Shown: piece by piece, positions 34,569 to 42,990 of the stretch
Position numbering within the stretch: position 1 is the first letter of the stretch
Layout of the letters: the number at the start of each line of letters is the position of its first letter
DNA from: JAYVYM01 sp046593925
GTDB taxonomy: Bacteria > Actinomycetota > Actinomycetes > Mycobacteriales > SCTD01
Assembly (NCBI GenBank): GCA_046593925.1
Contig: JBKJQN010000061.1
Location: 1 to 64,000, forward strand
Length of the DNA: 64,000 nt
Reading direction: 5' to 3'
Notes under the pieces: model-generated
What the model was told of the DNA's origin: nothing
The model's database searches: none
The model's input: the letters and a program-made list of their open reading frames with translations, nothing else
Position numbers and translations under genes: made by a program

Positions 34569-35402
34569 TCAGCCGGCGAGAAAGCCGAGCAGCGCGGTGT
34601 TGAACTCCTGCGCGTGCGAGGCGTTGATGCCGTGCGGGCCGCCGGTGATGACGTGCAGCTGCGCGCCCTTGATGAGCTCGGCGGAGCGCTTGCCACTGAC
34701 CTCGAACGGCACGACTCCGTCGCTGTCGCCGTGGATGACCAGCGTCGGCACGGTGACCTTCTCGAGGTCGCCGCGGAAGTCGGTACGGCCGAAGGCGGCG
34801 ATGCAGTCCAGGGTGCCCTTCGGCGAGGCGATCGCGGCGATGGACAGGGCGTACACCCGCTGCGGCTCGCTGACCTTGATCTGGTCACCGGCGGTGAAGA
34901 AACCGGTCGCGAAGCCGTCGAGGAACGCCGGCCGGTCGCCCTTCACGCCCGCCTCGAAGCCGGCGATGGCCTCGTCGTTGAGCCCGCCATCGGGGTTGTC
35001 GTCGCTCCTGAACAGGAACGGCGGCACGGCCGAGGCGAGCACCGCCTTGGCGACCCGGGTGGTGCCGTACGTGGCGATGTAGCGCACCACCTCGCCGCCG
35101 CCCATCGAGAAGCCGACCAGCGTCGCGCCGGTCAGGTCCAGGGTGGTCATCAGCACGTCGAGGTCGGCCGCGAATGTGTCGTAGTCGTAGCCGCTCCACG
35201 GCTGCGAGGACTCGCCGAAGCCGCGGCGGTCGTAGGTGATGACGCGGTGGCCGGCCTCGACGAGGGCGGGCACCTGCGCCTCCCAGGAACGGCCCGACAG
35301 CGGCCAGCCGTGGATCAGCACGACGGGGGCGCCGGTCCCCTGGTCGGTGTAGTTGAGCTCGACGGGGTGGCCGTTCTCGGTACCAACAGTGATCTTCGTC
35401 AT
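34569..35402 (-). CDS. Non-heme haloperoxidase-like alpha/beta hydrolase
   Basis: Hydrolase of 277 residues of the cofactor-free chloroperoxidase/arylesterase group. VVLIHGWPLSGRSWE gives the oxyanion site, LVGFSMGGGEVVRYI the nucleophile Ser99, VIHGDSDGVVPFE the acid and ITGGPHGINASHAQEFN the histidine. ITYDRRGFGESSQPWSGYDYDTFA is characteristic of this group. Such enzymes hydrolyse esters and, with acetate, form peracids that halogenate in vitro; the physiological role is usually unknown. GGAGGA precedes ATG 35402. A longer in-frame extension upstream runs antisense to the patatin gene and is not used. Confidence 0.92.
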   Translation of the reverse strand: MTKITVGTENGHPVELNYTDQGTGAPVVLIHGWPLSGRSWEAQVPALVEAGHRVITYDRRGFGESSQPWSGYDYDTFAADLDVLMTTLDLTGATLVGFSMGGGEVVRYIATYGTTRVAKAVLASAVPPFLFRSDDNPDGGLNDEAIAGFEAGVKGDRPAFLDGFATGFFTAGDQIKVSEPQRVYALSIAAIASPKGTLDCIAAFGRTDFRGDLEKVTVPTLVIHGDSDGVVPFEVSGKRSAELIKGAQLHVITGGPHGINASHAQEFNTALLGFLAG

Positions 35403-35511
35403 GGGTTCCTCCACGGGGTCGGGGTGTGAGGTGCTGCCTGCCGGTGCAGCTGGTGGTGGCTCACGAGACCTTCCCGTGACACCGCGCCCCACACGTGTCG
35501 GTGCCCCGCCG

Positions 35512-35517
35512 TACGGT
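35512..35517 (+). promoter_or_regulatory. Leaderless-type -10 box for the patatin gene
   Basis: TACGGT ends six bases before GTG 35524, with no ribosome site between them. This fixes the otherwise uncertain start of the patatin gene. Confidence 0.5.
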
Positions 35518-35523
35518 CGTGCG

Positions 35524-36717
35524 GTGACCTCCAGACCCGGAACGGGCCGGCTGACCGGGCTGGTGGTGGGGGGTGCCGGTGCCCGGGGGGCGTACGAGGC
35601 CGGGGCGCTGTCCGTGCTGGTGCCCCGGCTGGCGGCCGACGACGGTGTGCCCCCGATCATGGTCGGCACCAGCGCCGGCGCGCTCAACGTCGTCGGGCTC
35701 GCGGGCCTGCTGCACCTGGGCGTCAACGCCGCGCTCGACGCTCTCGTGGCGCTGTGGGGCGCCGTCCGGCTGGGCGACGTCGTCGATGTGGCCGGCACCC
35801 TTGCGGGGGGTCTGTCGTACGCCGGGCGGGTGGTCGGGCTGCCGACCCGGCTGCCGAGCCTGCTGGACACCTCGCCGCAGCGCGCGACCCTCGAGCGACT
35901 GCTCGACCTCGACCGGGTGCACGAGGCCGTCCGCAGCGGGCCGGTCGATGCGCTCGCCGTCGTCACGACGTCGGTGCACACCGGCGGCACGGTCGTCTTC
36001 GTCGAGCGCAAGCAAGGGGTCGCGCTGCCGCCGCCGGACGCCGACCGGGCGATCACCTACGTCGACACCGAGCTCACCGTCGAGCACGTGCTGGCGTCCG
36101 CTGCCGTCCCCGCGGCGTTCGCACCGGTCCTTGTCACGACCCCGGCCGCCTGGGCGGGCTGGTACGTCGACGGCGGGCTGCGCCTCAACGTCCCGCTCAA
36201 GCCCGCGCTGGACCTCGGCGCCGAACGGCTCGGCGTCGTCTCGACCCAGCCCTCCTCGTACGGCACGCAAGCACCCGGTCCGGTCGGCCGAACACCCGAT
36301 GTCCAGCCCCCCGACGTCGCGGCCGTGGCGGCCCTGGCGCTGCGGTCGCTGCTCGCCGACCGGATGGTCGAGGACCTGCGGGTGCTGTCCACGGTCAACC
36401 GGCTGGTGGCTGCCGGGGCCACCGGCACCGGCGACCGCGAGGTGCCGTTCATGTTCGCCGGGCCAGGGCCGGGCCAGGGACGCGACCTGGCTCGGCTCGC
36501 GTCGACGTCCTACCGCGAGGCGTACGGCGGGGCCAAGGCGCTCCGGCAGCCGGCGCTCGCCGTCCTGGAGCGCCTGCTGGGCGGCTCCTCCGACGACAAC
36601 GGCGAGCTGCTCAGCTACCTGTTCTTCGACCCGGCGTTCACCGTGGCGGCTGCCGCGCTCGGGGCAGCGCAGGCGAGCGCTGCCGGGCCGGGCTGGCGCA
36701 CCAACAGCCGGGCCTGA
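35524..36717 (+). CDS. Patatin-like phospholipase
   Basis: Protein of 397 residues with a patatin domain in the first 230. GLVVGGAGARGAYEAGAL forms the oxyanion loop, VGTSAGALN carries Ser50, and WYVDGGLRLNVPLKPAL carries Asp216, giving the complete Ser-Asp dyad. It should release fatty acids from phospholipids or other acyl lipids. There is no signal peptide; the C-terminal 150 residues are of unknown fold and end in a hydrophobic helix-like stretch (FTVAAAALGAAQASA). GTG 35524 is chosen on the -10 spacing. Confidence 0.9.
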   Translation: MTSRPGTGRLTGLVVGGAGARGAYEAGALSVLVPRLAADDGVPPIMVGTSAGALNVVGLAGLLHLGVNAALDALVALWGAVRLGDVVDVAGTLAGGLSYAGRVVGLPTRLPSLLDTSPQRATLERLLDLDRVHEAVRSGPVDALAVVTTSVHTGGTVVFVERKQGVALPPPDADRAITYVDTELTVEHVLASAAVPAAFAPVLVTTPAAWAGWYVDGGLRLNVPLKPALDLGAERLGVVSTQPSSYGTQAPGPVGRTPDVQPPDVAAVAALALRSLLADRMVEDLRVLSTVNRLVAAGATGTGDREVPFMFAGPGPGQGRDLARLASTSYREAYGGAKALRQPALAVLERLLGGSSDDNGELLSYLFFDPAFTVAAAALGAAQASAAGPGWRTNSRA

Positions 36718-36748
36718 GCCGAGCTCGGGGACCGACAGCGGCTCAGGC
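36712..36748. terminator. Bidirectional terminator hairpin over two stop codons
   Basis: GCCTGAGCCG at 36712-36721 is repeated in exact inverse as CGGCTCAGGC at 36739-36748, with a 17-base loop. The left arm contains the patatin TGA and the right arm the stop (TCA on the plus strand) of the aldehyde dehydrogenase gene. There is no T-run, as is usual for high-GC actinobacteria. Confidence 0.6.
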
Positions 36749-38179
36749 GTCGATCGCGCTCATCACGTGCTTGACGCGGGTGTAGTCCTCGAACCCGTAC
36801 ATCGACAGGTCCTTGCCGTAGCCGGAGGAGCCGAAGCCGCCGTGCGGCATCTCGGCGACCAGCGGGATGTGCGTGTTGATCCACACGCAGCCGAAGTCCA
36901 TCGCCCGGGCCATCCGCATCGCCCGGCCGTGGTCGCGGGTCCAGACACTGGACGCTAGGCCGTATCGGCTGGCGTTGGCCCAGCGCAGCGCCTCGGCCTC
37001 GTCGGTGAACTGCTGGACCGTGATGACCGGCCCGAAGATCTCGTCGGTGACGATCTCGTCGCCCTGAACCAGCCCGCCGACGACGGTCGGCTCGTAGAAG
37101 TAGCCGGCCGTCCCCTGCCGGGCGCCACCGGTGGTGACCGTCGCATGGTCCGGCAGCCGGTCCACGAAACCGCCGACCCGGGACAGCTGGCCGGCGTTGT
37201 TGAGCGGCCCGTACAGCACGTCCTCGTCGTCCGGCATCCCGGTGCGGGTCTGCCGGGCCTGCTCGGTCAGCGCGTCGAGCAGGTCCTGGTGCACCCGCGG
37301 GCCGGCCAGCACCCGGGTTGCCGCGGTGCAGTCCTGGCCGCCGTTGAAGTAGCCGGCCATCGCGATCGCCTCGGCGGCCGCCGCGATGTCGGCGTCGTCG
37401 AACACCACGACCGGCGCCTTGCCGCCGAGCTCCAGGTGCACCCGCTTGACCTGGCGGGACGCTCTCTCGGCGACCGCCATCCCCGCCCGCACCGAGCCGG
37501 TGATCGACACCATCGCCGGCACCTCGTCGTCGACCAACAGCGCGCCGGTGTCACGGTCGCCGCAGACCACGTTGAACACCCCCGGCGGCAGGAACTCCGC
37601 CGCGATCTCGGCGAGCAGCGCGGTGGTGACCGGCGTCGTGTCGCTGGGCTTGAGCACGACGGTGTTGCCGGCCGCGAGCGCCGGCGCAAACTTCCAGACA
37701 GCCATCATCATCGGATAGTTCCAGGGCGTGACCTGGGCGCACACCCCGATCGGCTCACGTCGTACGAAGGACGTGTGTCCGGCGAGGTACTCCCCTGCAG
37801 AACGGCCCTCGAGCACCCGGGCGGCGCCGGCGAAGAACCGGATCTGGTCGACCATCGGCGGCACCTCCTCACTCGCTGTCAGCGCCAATGGCTTGCCGGT
37901 GTTGCGGCTCTCGGCGGCGACCAGCTCCTGCGAACGGGCCTCGATGGCGTCGGCGATCCGCAGCAGCGCCAGCTGCCGCTCCGACGGTGTCGTCCACCGC
38001 CAGGTCTCGAACGCACGGCCCGCCGCGGCGGTCGCCGCCGCGACGTCAGAGGCGCCCGACAGCGCCGCCGTTCCGTACGCCGTGCCGGTGGTCGGGTCGA
38101 TCAGCTCGGTGGTGCGGCCGTCGGCGGTCCCGACCCGCTTGCCGTCGACAAGATTCTGGACCTCGACCGACCCGCTCAC
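36743..38179 (-). CDS. Gamma-aminobutyraldehyde dehydrogenase
   Basis: NAD-dependent aldehyde dehydrogenase of 478 residues, last gene of the minus-strand polyamine operon. TPWNYPMMMAVWKFAPALAAGNTVVLKPSD builds the cofactor site, Glu250 (LELGGKAPVVVFDDAD) is the general base and Cys284 (GGQDCTAATRV) the nucleophile. The Asp before Cys and the local wording match the YdcW/PatD aminobutyraldehyde group better than betaine-aldehyde enzymes. It would oxidise 4-aminobutanal from putrescine to GABA. The start GTG overlaps the stop of the upstream aminotransferase (GTGA). Confidence 0.9.
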   Translation of the reverse strand: MSGSVEVQNLVDGKRVGTADGRTTELIDPTTGTAYGTAALSGASDVAAATAAAGRAFETWRWTTPSERQLALLRIADAIEARSQELVAAESRNTGKPLALTASEEVPPMVDQIRFFAGAARVLEGRSAGEYLAGHTSFVRREPIGVCAQVTPWNYPMMMAVWKFAPALAAGNTVVLKPSDTTPVTTALLAEIAAEFLPPGVFNVVCGDRDTGALLVDDEVPAMVSITGSVRAGMAVAERASRQVKRVHLELGGKAPVVVFDDADIAAAAEAIAMAGYFNGGQDCTAATRVLAGPRVHQDLLDALTEQARQTRTGMPDDEDVLYGPLNNAGQLSRVGGFVDRLPDHATVTTGGARQGTAGYFYEPTVVGGLVQGDEIVTDEIFGPVITVQQFTDEAEALRWANASRYGLASSVWTRDHGRAMRMARAMDFGCVWINTHIPLVAEMPHGGFGSSGYGKDLSMYGFEDYTRVKHVMSAIDA

Positions 38180-39591
38180 AGCTTGGTCCAGGCGGTCGTC
38201 AGGACGCTGCGCAGGATCGACTCGATCTCATCGAAGTGGCGCTGGTCGCAGCCCAGCGGCGGGGCGAGCTGCACGACCGGGTCACCGCGGTCGTCGGCCC
38301 GGCAGTACAGCCCCCCGTCGAACAGCGCCTTGGACAGGAACCCGCGCAGCAGCCGCTCGGACTCGTCGTCGTCGAAGGTCTGCTTGGTGGCCTTGTCCTT
38401 GACCAGCTCGATGCCGTAGAAGTAGCCGTCGCCGCGCACGTCGCCGACGATCGGCAGGTCGAGCAGCCGCTCCAGGGTGGTCCGGAACGCCTTCTCGTTG
38501 TCCAGGACGTTCTGGTTCAGCTGCTCACGGTCGAAGATGTCGAGGTTGGCCATCGCGACAGCCGCCGACACCGGGTGGCCGCCGAAGGTGTAGCCGTGCG
38601 CGAAGTAGTCGGTGCCGGTCTTGAACGGCTCGAAGAGCCGGTCACTGGCGATCATCGCCCCGATCGGCGAGTAGCCCGACGTCATCCCCTTCGCGCAGGT
38701 GATGATGTCAGGGATGTAGTCGAGCTTGTCGCAGGCGAACGTCGTGCCCAGCCGGCCGAAGGCGCAGATGACCTCGTCGGAGACCAGCAGCACGTCGTGC
38801 CGGTCGCAGATCTCGCGCAGCCGCGCGAAGTAGCCCGGCGGCGGTGGGAAGCAGCCGCCGGAGTTCTGGACCGGCTCGACGAAGACGGCCGCGACGGTGT
38901 CGGGCCCCTCCATCTCGATCGCGATCTCGATCTGGTCGGCGGCCCACCGGCCGAACGCCTCGAGATCGTCGCCGTGCTCGGGCGCCCGGTAGAAGTTGGT
39001 GTTGGCAGCCTTGTGCGCGCCAGGCACCAGCGGCTCGAACCACTTCTTGGCGTCCGGGATGCCGGTGATCGACAGCGCCCCCTGCGGGGTGCCGTGGTAC
39101 GCCACTGCCCTGCTGATGACCTTGTGCTTCATCGGCTTGCCGGTCAGCTTGAAGTACTGCTTGGCCAGCTTCCAGGCACTCTCCACCGCCTCGCCGCCGC
39201 CGGTGGTGAAGAAGACCCGATTGAGGTCACCGGGCGTCAGCGAGGCCAGCCGCTCGGCGAGCTGCACGGCCTCCGGGTGCGCGTACGACCACAGCGGGAA
39301 GAAGGCGAGCTCACCGGCTTGCTTGGCGGCGGCGTGGGCGAGCTCGCGGCGGCCGTGGCCGGCCTGTACGACGAACAGCCCGGACAGCCCGTCGAGGTAG
39401 CGCCGGCCCCGGTCGTCCCAGATGTAGGCGCCCTCGCCCCTGGTGATGACCGGCACCGAGCCGCCCTGCTCGTAGGTCGAGTGCCGCGTGAAGTGCATCC
39501 ACAGGTGGTCGCGGGCGGACGCGGCGAGGGCGCTCTCGGGCAGTCGTTGATAGCCAGCCGTCGGCGGGCCTTCCTGCGGGGCAATGGTCAT
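38176..39591 (-). CDS. Class-III aminotransferase, probable putrescine/GABA:pyruvate
   Basis: PLP enzyme of 471 residues in the omega-aminotransferase (SpuC-like) group. Features: FVVQAGHGRRELAHAAAKQAGEL, VFFTTGGGEAVESAWKLAKQYFKLTG (phosphate binding), AYHGTPQGALSITG, Asp272 in LLVSDEVICAFGRLG, and the PLP lysine Lys301 in ITCAKGMTSGYSPIGAMI. Length and the EPVQNSGGCFPPPPGYF loop are typical of pyruvate-dependent diamine transaminases. It should remove an amino group from putrescine or a related amine, giving alanine. Start ATG 39591 overlaps the ald stop (ATGA). Alanine dehydrogenase next door would recycle the acceptor. Confidence 0.9.
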   Translation of the reverse strand: MTIAPQEGPPTAGYQRLPESALAASARDHLWMHFTRHSTYEQGGSVPVITRGEGAYIWDDRGRRYLDGLSGLFVVQAGHGRRELAHAAAKQAGELAFFPLWSYAHPEAVQLAERLASLTPGDLNRVFFTTGGGEAVESAWKLAKQYFKLTGKPMKHKVISRAVAYHGTPQGALSITGIPDAKKWFEPLVPGAHKAANTNFYRAPEHGDDLEAFGRWAADQIEIAIEMEGPDTVAAVFVEPVQNSGGCFPPPPGYFARLREICDRHDVLLVSDEVICAFGRLGTTFACDKLDYIPDIITCAKGMTSGYSPIGAMIASDRLFEPFKTGTDYFAHGYTFGGHPVSAAVAMANLDIFDREQLNQNVLDNEKAFRTTLERLLDLPIVGDVRGDGYFYGIELVKDKATKQTFDDDESERLLRGFLSKALFDGGLYCRADDRGDPVVQLAPPLGCDQRHFDEIESILRSVLTTAWTKL

Positions 39592-40712
39592 GCGGCGCCT
39601 CCCAGGACGTCGGACAGCGGGGTCACGGGCAGGCCGTGCGCCTCGGCGACGGGCGCCGAGACGAGCTCCCCGCCGGTGGCGGACAACCCGGCGGCGAGCG
39701 TCGGGTCGGCCGCGCAGGCGCCCCGCCAGCCGTGGTCGGCGAGCGCGAGCACGTACGGCAGCGTGACGTTGGTCAGCGCGTAGGTGGAAGTGTGCGGGAC
39801 CGCGCCCGGCATGTTGGCCACGCAGTAGAACGTCGACGCGTGCACCCGGAACACCGGGTCGTCGTGCGTCGTCGGCCGGGTGTCCTCGAAGCAGCCGCCC
39901 TGGTCGACCGAGATGTCGACCAGCACCGAACCGGGCTTCATCCTGCTGACCAGGGCGTTGCTCACCAGCACCGGGGCCTTTGCGCCGGCGACGAGAACCG
40001 CCCCGATGACCAGGTCGGCGTCGAGCACCGCGCGCTCGACCTCGAAGCCGTTGCTGGCGATGGTCTGCATGTGGCCCTGGTAGATGCGGTCGACCTCGCG
40101 AAGCCGGGCGACGTTCCGGTCCAGCAGCAGCACTTCGGCCTGCATGCCGAGCGCAATCGCGGCGGCGTTCATCCCGGAGACGCCGGCGCCGAGGACCACG
40201 ACCTTCGCGGCGTACACGCCGGACACGCCGCCCATCAGTACCCCGCGGCCGCCCTGCGCGCGCTCCAGGAAGTGAGCCCCGGCCTGCGGCGCCATCCGGC
40301 CGGCGACCTCCGACATCGGGGCCAGCAGCGGGAGCGAGCCGTCGGGCAGCTGCACCGTCTCGTACGCGATGGCGGTGGTCCCGCTGGACAGGATGGCGTC
40401 GGTGCACGGCCGGGACGCCGCCAGGTGCAGGTAGGTGAACAGCACCTGGTCGGGCCGCATCCGCTCGTACTCGTCCGCGATCGGCTCCTTGACCTTGAGC
40501 ACCAGCTCGGCGGTGCCCCAGACGTCGTCGGCGCTGTCGACGACCTTCGCGCCGGCAGCGGCGTAGTCCTCGTCCGGGATCGAGGAGCCCAGGCCGGCGC
40601 CACGCTGCACGGCGACCTCGTGGCCGTGCACCACCAGCTCGTGCACCCCGGACGGGGTGACCGCGACCCGGTACTCGTGGTTCTTGACCTCGCTCGGGAC
40701 GCCGACCCGCAT
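39588..40712 (-). CDS. ald: Alanine dehydrogenase
   Basis: NAD-dependent enzyme of 374 residues interconverting alanine with pyruvate, ammonia and NADH. MRVGVPSEVKNHEYRVAVTPSGV is the family start, Lys75 (KVKEP) and His96 (YLHLAAS) are the substrate-binding pair at the same numbers as in the mycobacterial enzyme, and the Rossmann motif is VVVLGAGVSGMNAAAIALGM. It is sandwiched between the permease and the class-III aminotransferase and overlaps the latter. This placement suggests regeneration of pyruvate as amino acceptor and release of amine nitrogen as ammonia. Confidence 0.96.
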   Translation of the reverse strand: MRVGVPSEVKNHEYRVAVTPSGVHELVVHGHEVAVQRGAGLGSSIPDEDYAAAGAKVVDSADDVWGTAELVLKVKEPIADEYERMRPDQVLFTYLHLAASRPCTDAILSSGTTAIAYETVQLPDGSLPLLAPMSEVAGRMAPQAGAHFLERAQGGRGVLMGGVSGVYAAKVVVLGAGVSGMNAAAIALGMQAEVLLLDRNVARLREVDRIYQGHMQTIASNGFEVERAVLDADLVIGAVLVAGAKAPVLVSNALVSRMKPGSVLVDISVDQGGCFEDTRPTTHDDPVFRVHASTFYCVANMPGAVPHTSTYALTNVTLPYVLALADHGWRGACAADPTLAAGLSATGGELVSAPVAEAHGLPVTPLSDVLGGAA

Positions 40713-40773
40713 GACCTGGTGCTCCTCGCTCGTTGGGCTGGTGACCTACTGTGCGTGACGACGATCACCGTCG

Positions 40774-42324
40774 TCAAGGAGCGGGCGTGACGCGGTTCTC
40801 GTCGTGGAGCTGGATTTGGTCAGCGGATACCGAATCGGCAGCCCGGTCGGACCGTGCACCGGACAGCCCGGTACGGCCGCGGAAGAAGTCCGGCATCCGG
40901 AGCTCGCAGAGCGCCATCACCAACACCCCCAGCACCAGCGACCCGATGCCGAGGATGAACACCCCGCCGATGCCGGCGAAGGAGGTGTTGCCGTAGTCGC
41001 CGGCGTACATGTCCTTGGCGCTCTTGACGAAGCACAGCGTGAGGATGACCGCGCCGACCAGTGGCAGGACCAGGCGCACCAGCACCTCGCGCGGGGTGCG
41101 CAGCTGGCTGCGGAAGTGCCAGGCGCAGGCGTAGCCGGTGAGCCCGTAGTAGAAGGCGATCATCAGGCCGAGCGCCGCGATCGAGTCGGCCAGCACGTTG
41201 CCGCTGACCAGGACCAGCCCGACGTAGAAGCCCACGGACGCGATGCCCATCGCGATCGTGGACGTCGTCGGGGTCTGGAAGCGCGGGTGGATCGCGGAGA
41301 ACGCCTTCGGGATCGCCCGGTGCGCCGCCATCGACAGCGTGGTGCGGGCGGTCGGAAGGATCGTCGTCTGCGTCGACGCCGCGGCCGAGCTCAGCACGGC
41401 CAGGATCAGGATCTTGCCGAACGTCGAGCCGAGCACCTGGTCGCCGACCACCGCGAGCACGTCGCCCTGGTTGGCCGGGTCGGTCAGCACGTCGACACCC
41501 GCCCAGCTCACGCAGGCGACCGCGACCAGCACGTAGATGCCCAGCAGCAGGACCGTGGAGATCACCGCGGCCCGGCCCGGGGTGCGCTCCTTGTCCCGGG
41601 TCTCCTCATTGACGGAGACGGCCGAGTCCCAGCCCCAGTAGATGAACACCGCGAGCAGCACACCCTGGGAGAGCGCGCTGAACGAGCCGATCGCCGTCGG
41701 GTCGAACCACGACAGCGACGGCGTCACCGACGTGTCGGGGGCGTGCCCGGTGGCGACCCGGATGAGCGCGATGAGGGCGAACACCGCGAGCGCGACGAGC
41801 TCGACGGCCAGCAGGACGTACTGCACGCGCGCCGAGAGCTCGATCCCGCGGTAGCAGATGTAGGTCAGGCCGATGATCCACAGCGAGCCCACCAGCGTCG
41901 TCCAGAAGCTGCTCGCCGCCAGGCCGTCGGCGCCGAACAGCAGAAATCCGTACTGCCCGGCGATCTGCGCCAGGTTGGCCATCACGACGACGTCGGCGAC
42001 GATGATGCCCCAGCCGCCCATCCAGCCGGTACGCGGACCGAAAGCCTTGGCGGCCCAGGTGAACGTCGTGCCGCAGTCCGGGTCGACCTCGTTGAGCTCG
42101 CGGTAGGCGTAGGCGATGCAGAACATCGGGATGAACGCCAGCAGCAGGACCGCCGGCGTCTGGAAGGCGACAGCTGCCGCCACGAACCCGATCGTCGCGG
42201 CCAGGCTGTAGCCGGGGGCGGTCGACGACACCCCGATCACCACGCTCGAGAGCAGGCCGAGCGCACCCGTCCTGAGCCCCTTGTCGCCGTCACCGAGCTG
42301 GGGCTGCCATTGCGTCTGGGTCAC
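40774..42324 (-). CDS. APC-family amino acid/amine permease
   Basis: Membrane transporter of 516 residues with about 12 helices. The first helix reads LLSSVVIGVSSTAPGYSLAATIGFVA, with the unwound G-S/T-x-x-G-type substrate motif of APC carriers, and ELNEVDPDCGTTFTWAAKAFGPRTGWMGGW is the conserved helix 2-3 loop region. It is the first gene of the operon with ald, aminotransferase and aldehyde dehydrogenase, so putrescine, GABA or a related amino acid is the likely cargo. GTG 42324 is five bases after GGAGGC. It is divergent from the Lrp regulator gene across a 168-bp gap. Confidence 0.92.
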   Translation of the reverse strand: MTQTQWQPQLGDGDKGLRTGALGLLSSVVIGVSSTAPGYSLAATIGFVAAAVAFQTPAVLLLAFIPMFCIAYAYRELNEVDPDCGTTFTWAAKAFGPRTGWMGGWGIIVADVVVMANLAQIAGQYGFLLFGADGLAASSFWTTLVGSLWIIGLTYICYRGIELSARVQYVLLAVELVALAVFALIALIRVATGHAPDTSVTPSLSWFDPTAIGSFSALSQGVLLAVFIYWGWDSAVSVNEETRDKERTPGRAAVISTVLLLGIYVLVAVACVSWAGVDVLTDPANQGDVLAVVGDQVLGSTFGKILILAVLSSAAASTQTTILPTARTTLSMAAHRAIPKAFSAIHPRFQTPTTSTIAMGIASVGFYVGLVLVSGNVLADSIAALGLMIAFYYGLTGYACAWHFRSQLRTPREVLVRLVLPLVGAVILTLCFVKSAKDMYAGDYGNTSFAGIGGVFILGIGSLVLGVLVMALCELRMPDFFRGRTGLSGARSDRAADSVSADQIQLHDENRVTPAP

Positions 42325-42393
42325 CGTGCCTCCGTCCGAGTAGTCGTCCAGCACGTCGTGTCGAAGACGGTTCTCGCAGATGGATGCCGGTTT

Positions 42394-42444
42394 GACAAGC
42401 AGTTCCGTCGTCTCCACCCCGTTGGGGGTACCGGAGTGCTTGTC
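42394..42444. promoter_or_regulatory. Inverted repeat between permease and Lrp genes
   Basis: GACAAGCA at 42394-42401 is matched by TGCTTGTC at 42437-42444, a perfect 8-bp inverted repeat with centres about 43 bp (four helical turns) apart. Between them ACCCC-GTTG-GGGGT (42416-42429) forms a second small inverted repeat. The position in the divergent promoter region next to an Lrp/AsnC gene makes it a candidate operator for wrapping by an Lrp oligomer. Confidence 0.5.
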
Positions 42445-42492
42445 GCGGGCGGTCGCCGCGGGCAGGATGGGCCGCCCCTACCAGGAGGCCGC

Positions 42493-42990
42493 ATGCCGCC
42501 CGCGCCCCGCCGATCCCGCCTCGTGCTCGCCCCGGCGACGGGCCCGCTGCTCGACGACATCGGCAAGGCGATCCTGCGCGAGCTGCAGGAGGACGGCCGC
42601 CGTTCCTACACCGCCATCTCCGGCGCGGTCGGGCTGTCTGAAGCTGCTGTGCGGCAGCGCGTGAAGGCGCTCGTGGACAGCGGCGTGATGCAGATCGTGG
42701 CCGTCACCGACCCGCTGACGCTCGGCTTCGGGGTGATGGCGAGCATCGGCGTGATGGTCACCGGCGACTCGCGCGAGGTCGCCGACATGCTCAGTGAGAT
42801 CGACGAGGTCGACTACTGCGTCCTGACCTCGGGCCGGTACGACCTGCAGCTGGAGGTCGTCTGCCGCGACAACGAGCACCTGCTGACCATCATCAATGAC
42901 CGGATCCGCACGGTGCCCGGTGTCCGGGAGACCGAGACCTCGATCTGCCTGCGCGTACACAAACAGACCTACAACTACGGGACGCCCTGA
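42493..42990 (+). CDS. Lrp/AsnC-family regulator
   Basis: DNA-binding protein of 165 residues. The N-terminal winged helix (about 20-70) reads GKAILRELQEDGRRSYTAISGAVGLSEAAVRQRVKALVDSGVM. The C-terminal RAM/AsnC_trans_reg domain (about 80-155) has VDYCVLTSGRYDLQLEVVCRDNEHLLTII, typical of octameric ligand-sensing regulators. AGGAGG precedes ATG 42493. It is the first gene of a plus-strand unit with a class-III aminotransferase and FAD oxidoreductase and is divergent from the permease operon, so it most likely controls both halves in response to an amino acid or amine such as GABA or putrescine. Confidence 0.95.
   Translation: MPPAPRRSRLVLAPATGPLLDDIGKAILRELQEDGRRSYTAISGAVGLSEAAVRQRVKALVDSGVMQIVAVTDPLTLGFGVMASIGVMVTGDSREVADMLSEIDEVDYCVLTSGRYDLQLEVVCRDNEHLLTIINDRIRTVPGVRETETSICLRVHKQTYNYGTP

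Noticed and set aside
34553..34586. CGCCGGC/GCCGGCG inverted repeat at the fahA-hydrolase junction
   Set aside because: Arms of simple CG-rich composition with a long loop; too likely by chance to call a terminator.
40804..42492. Long upstream extension of the Lrp reading frame
   Set aside because: It runs antisense to the permease gene; the Lrp domain and AGGAGG site fix the start at 42493.
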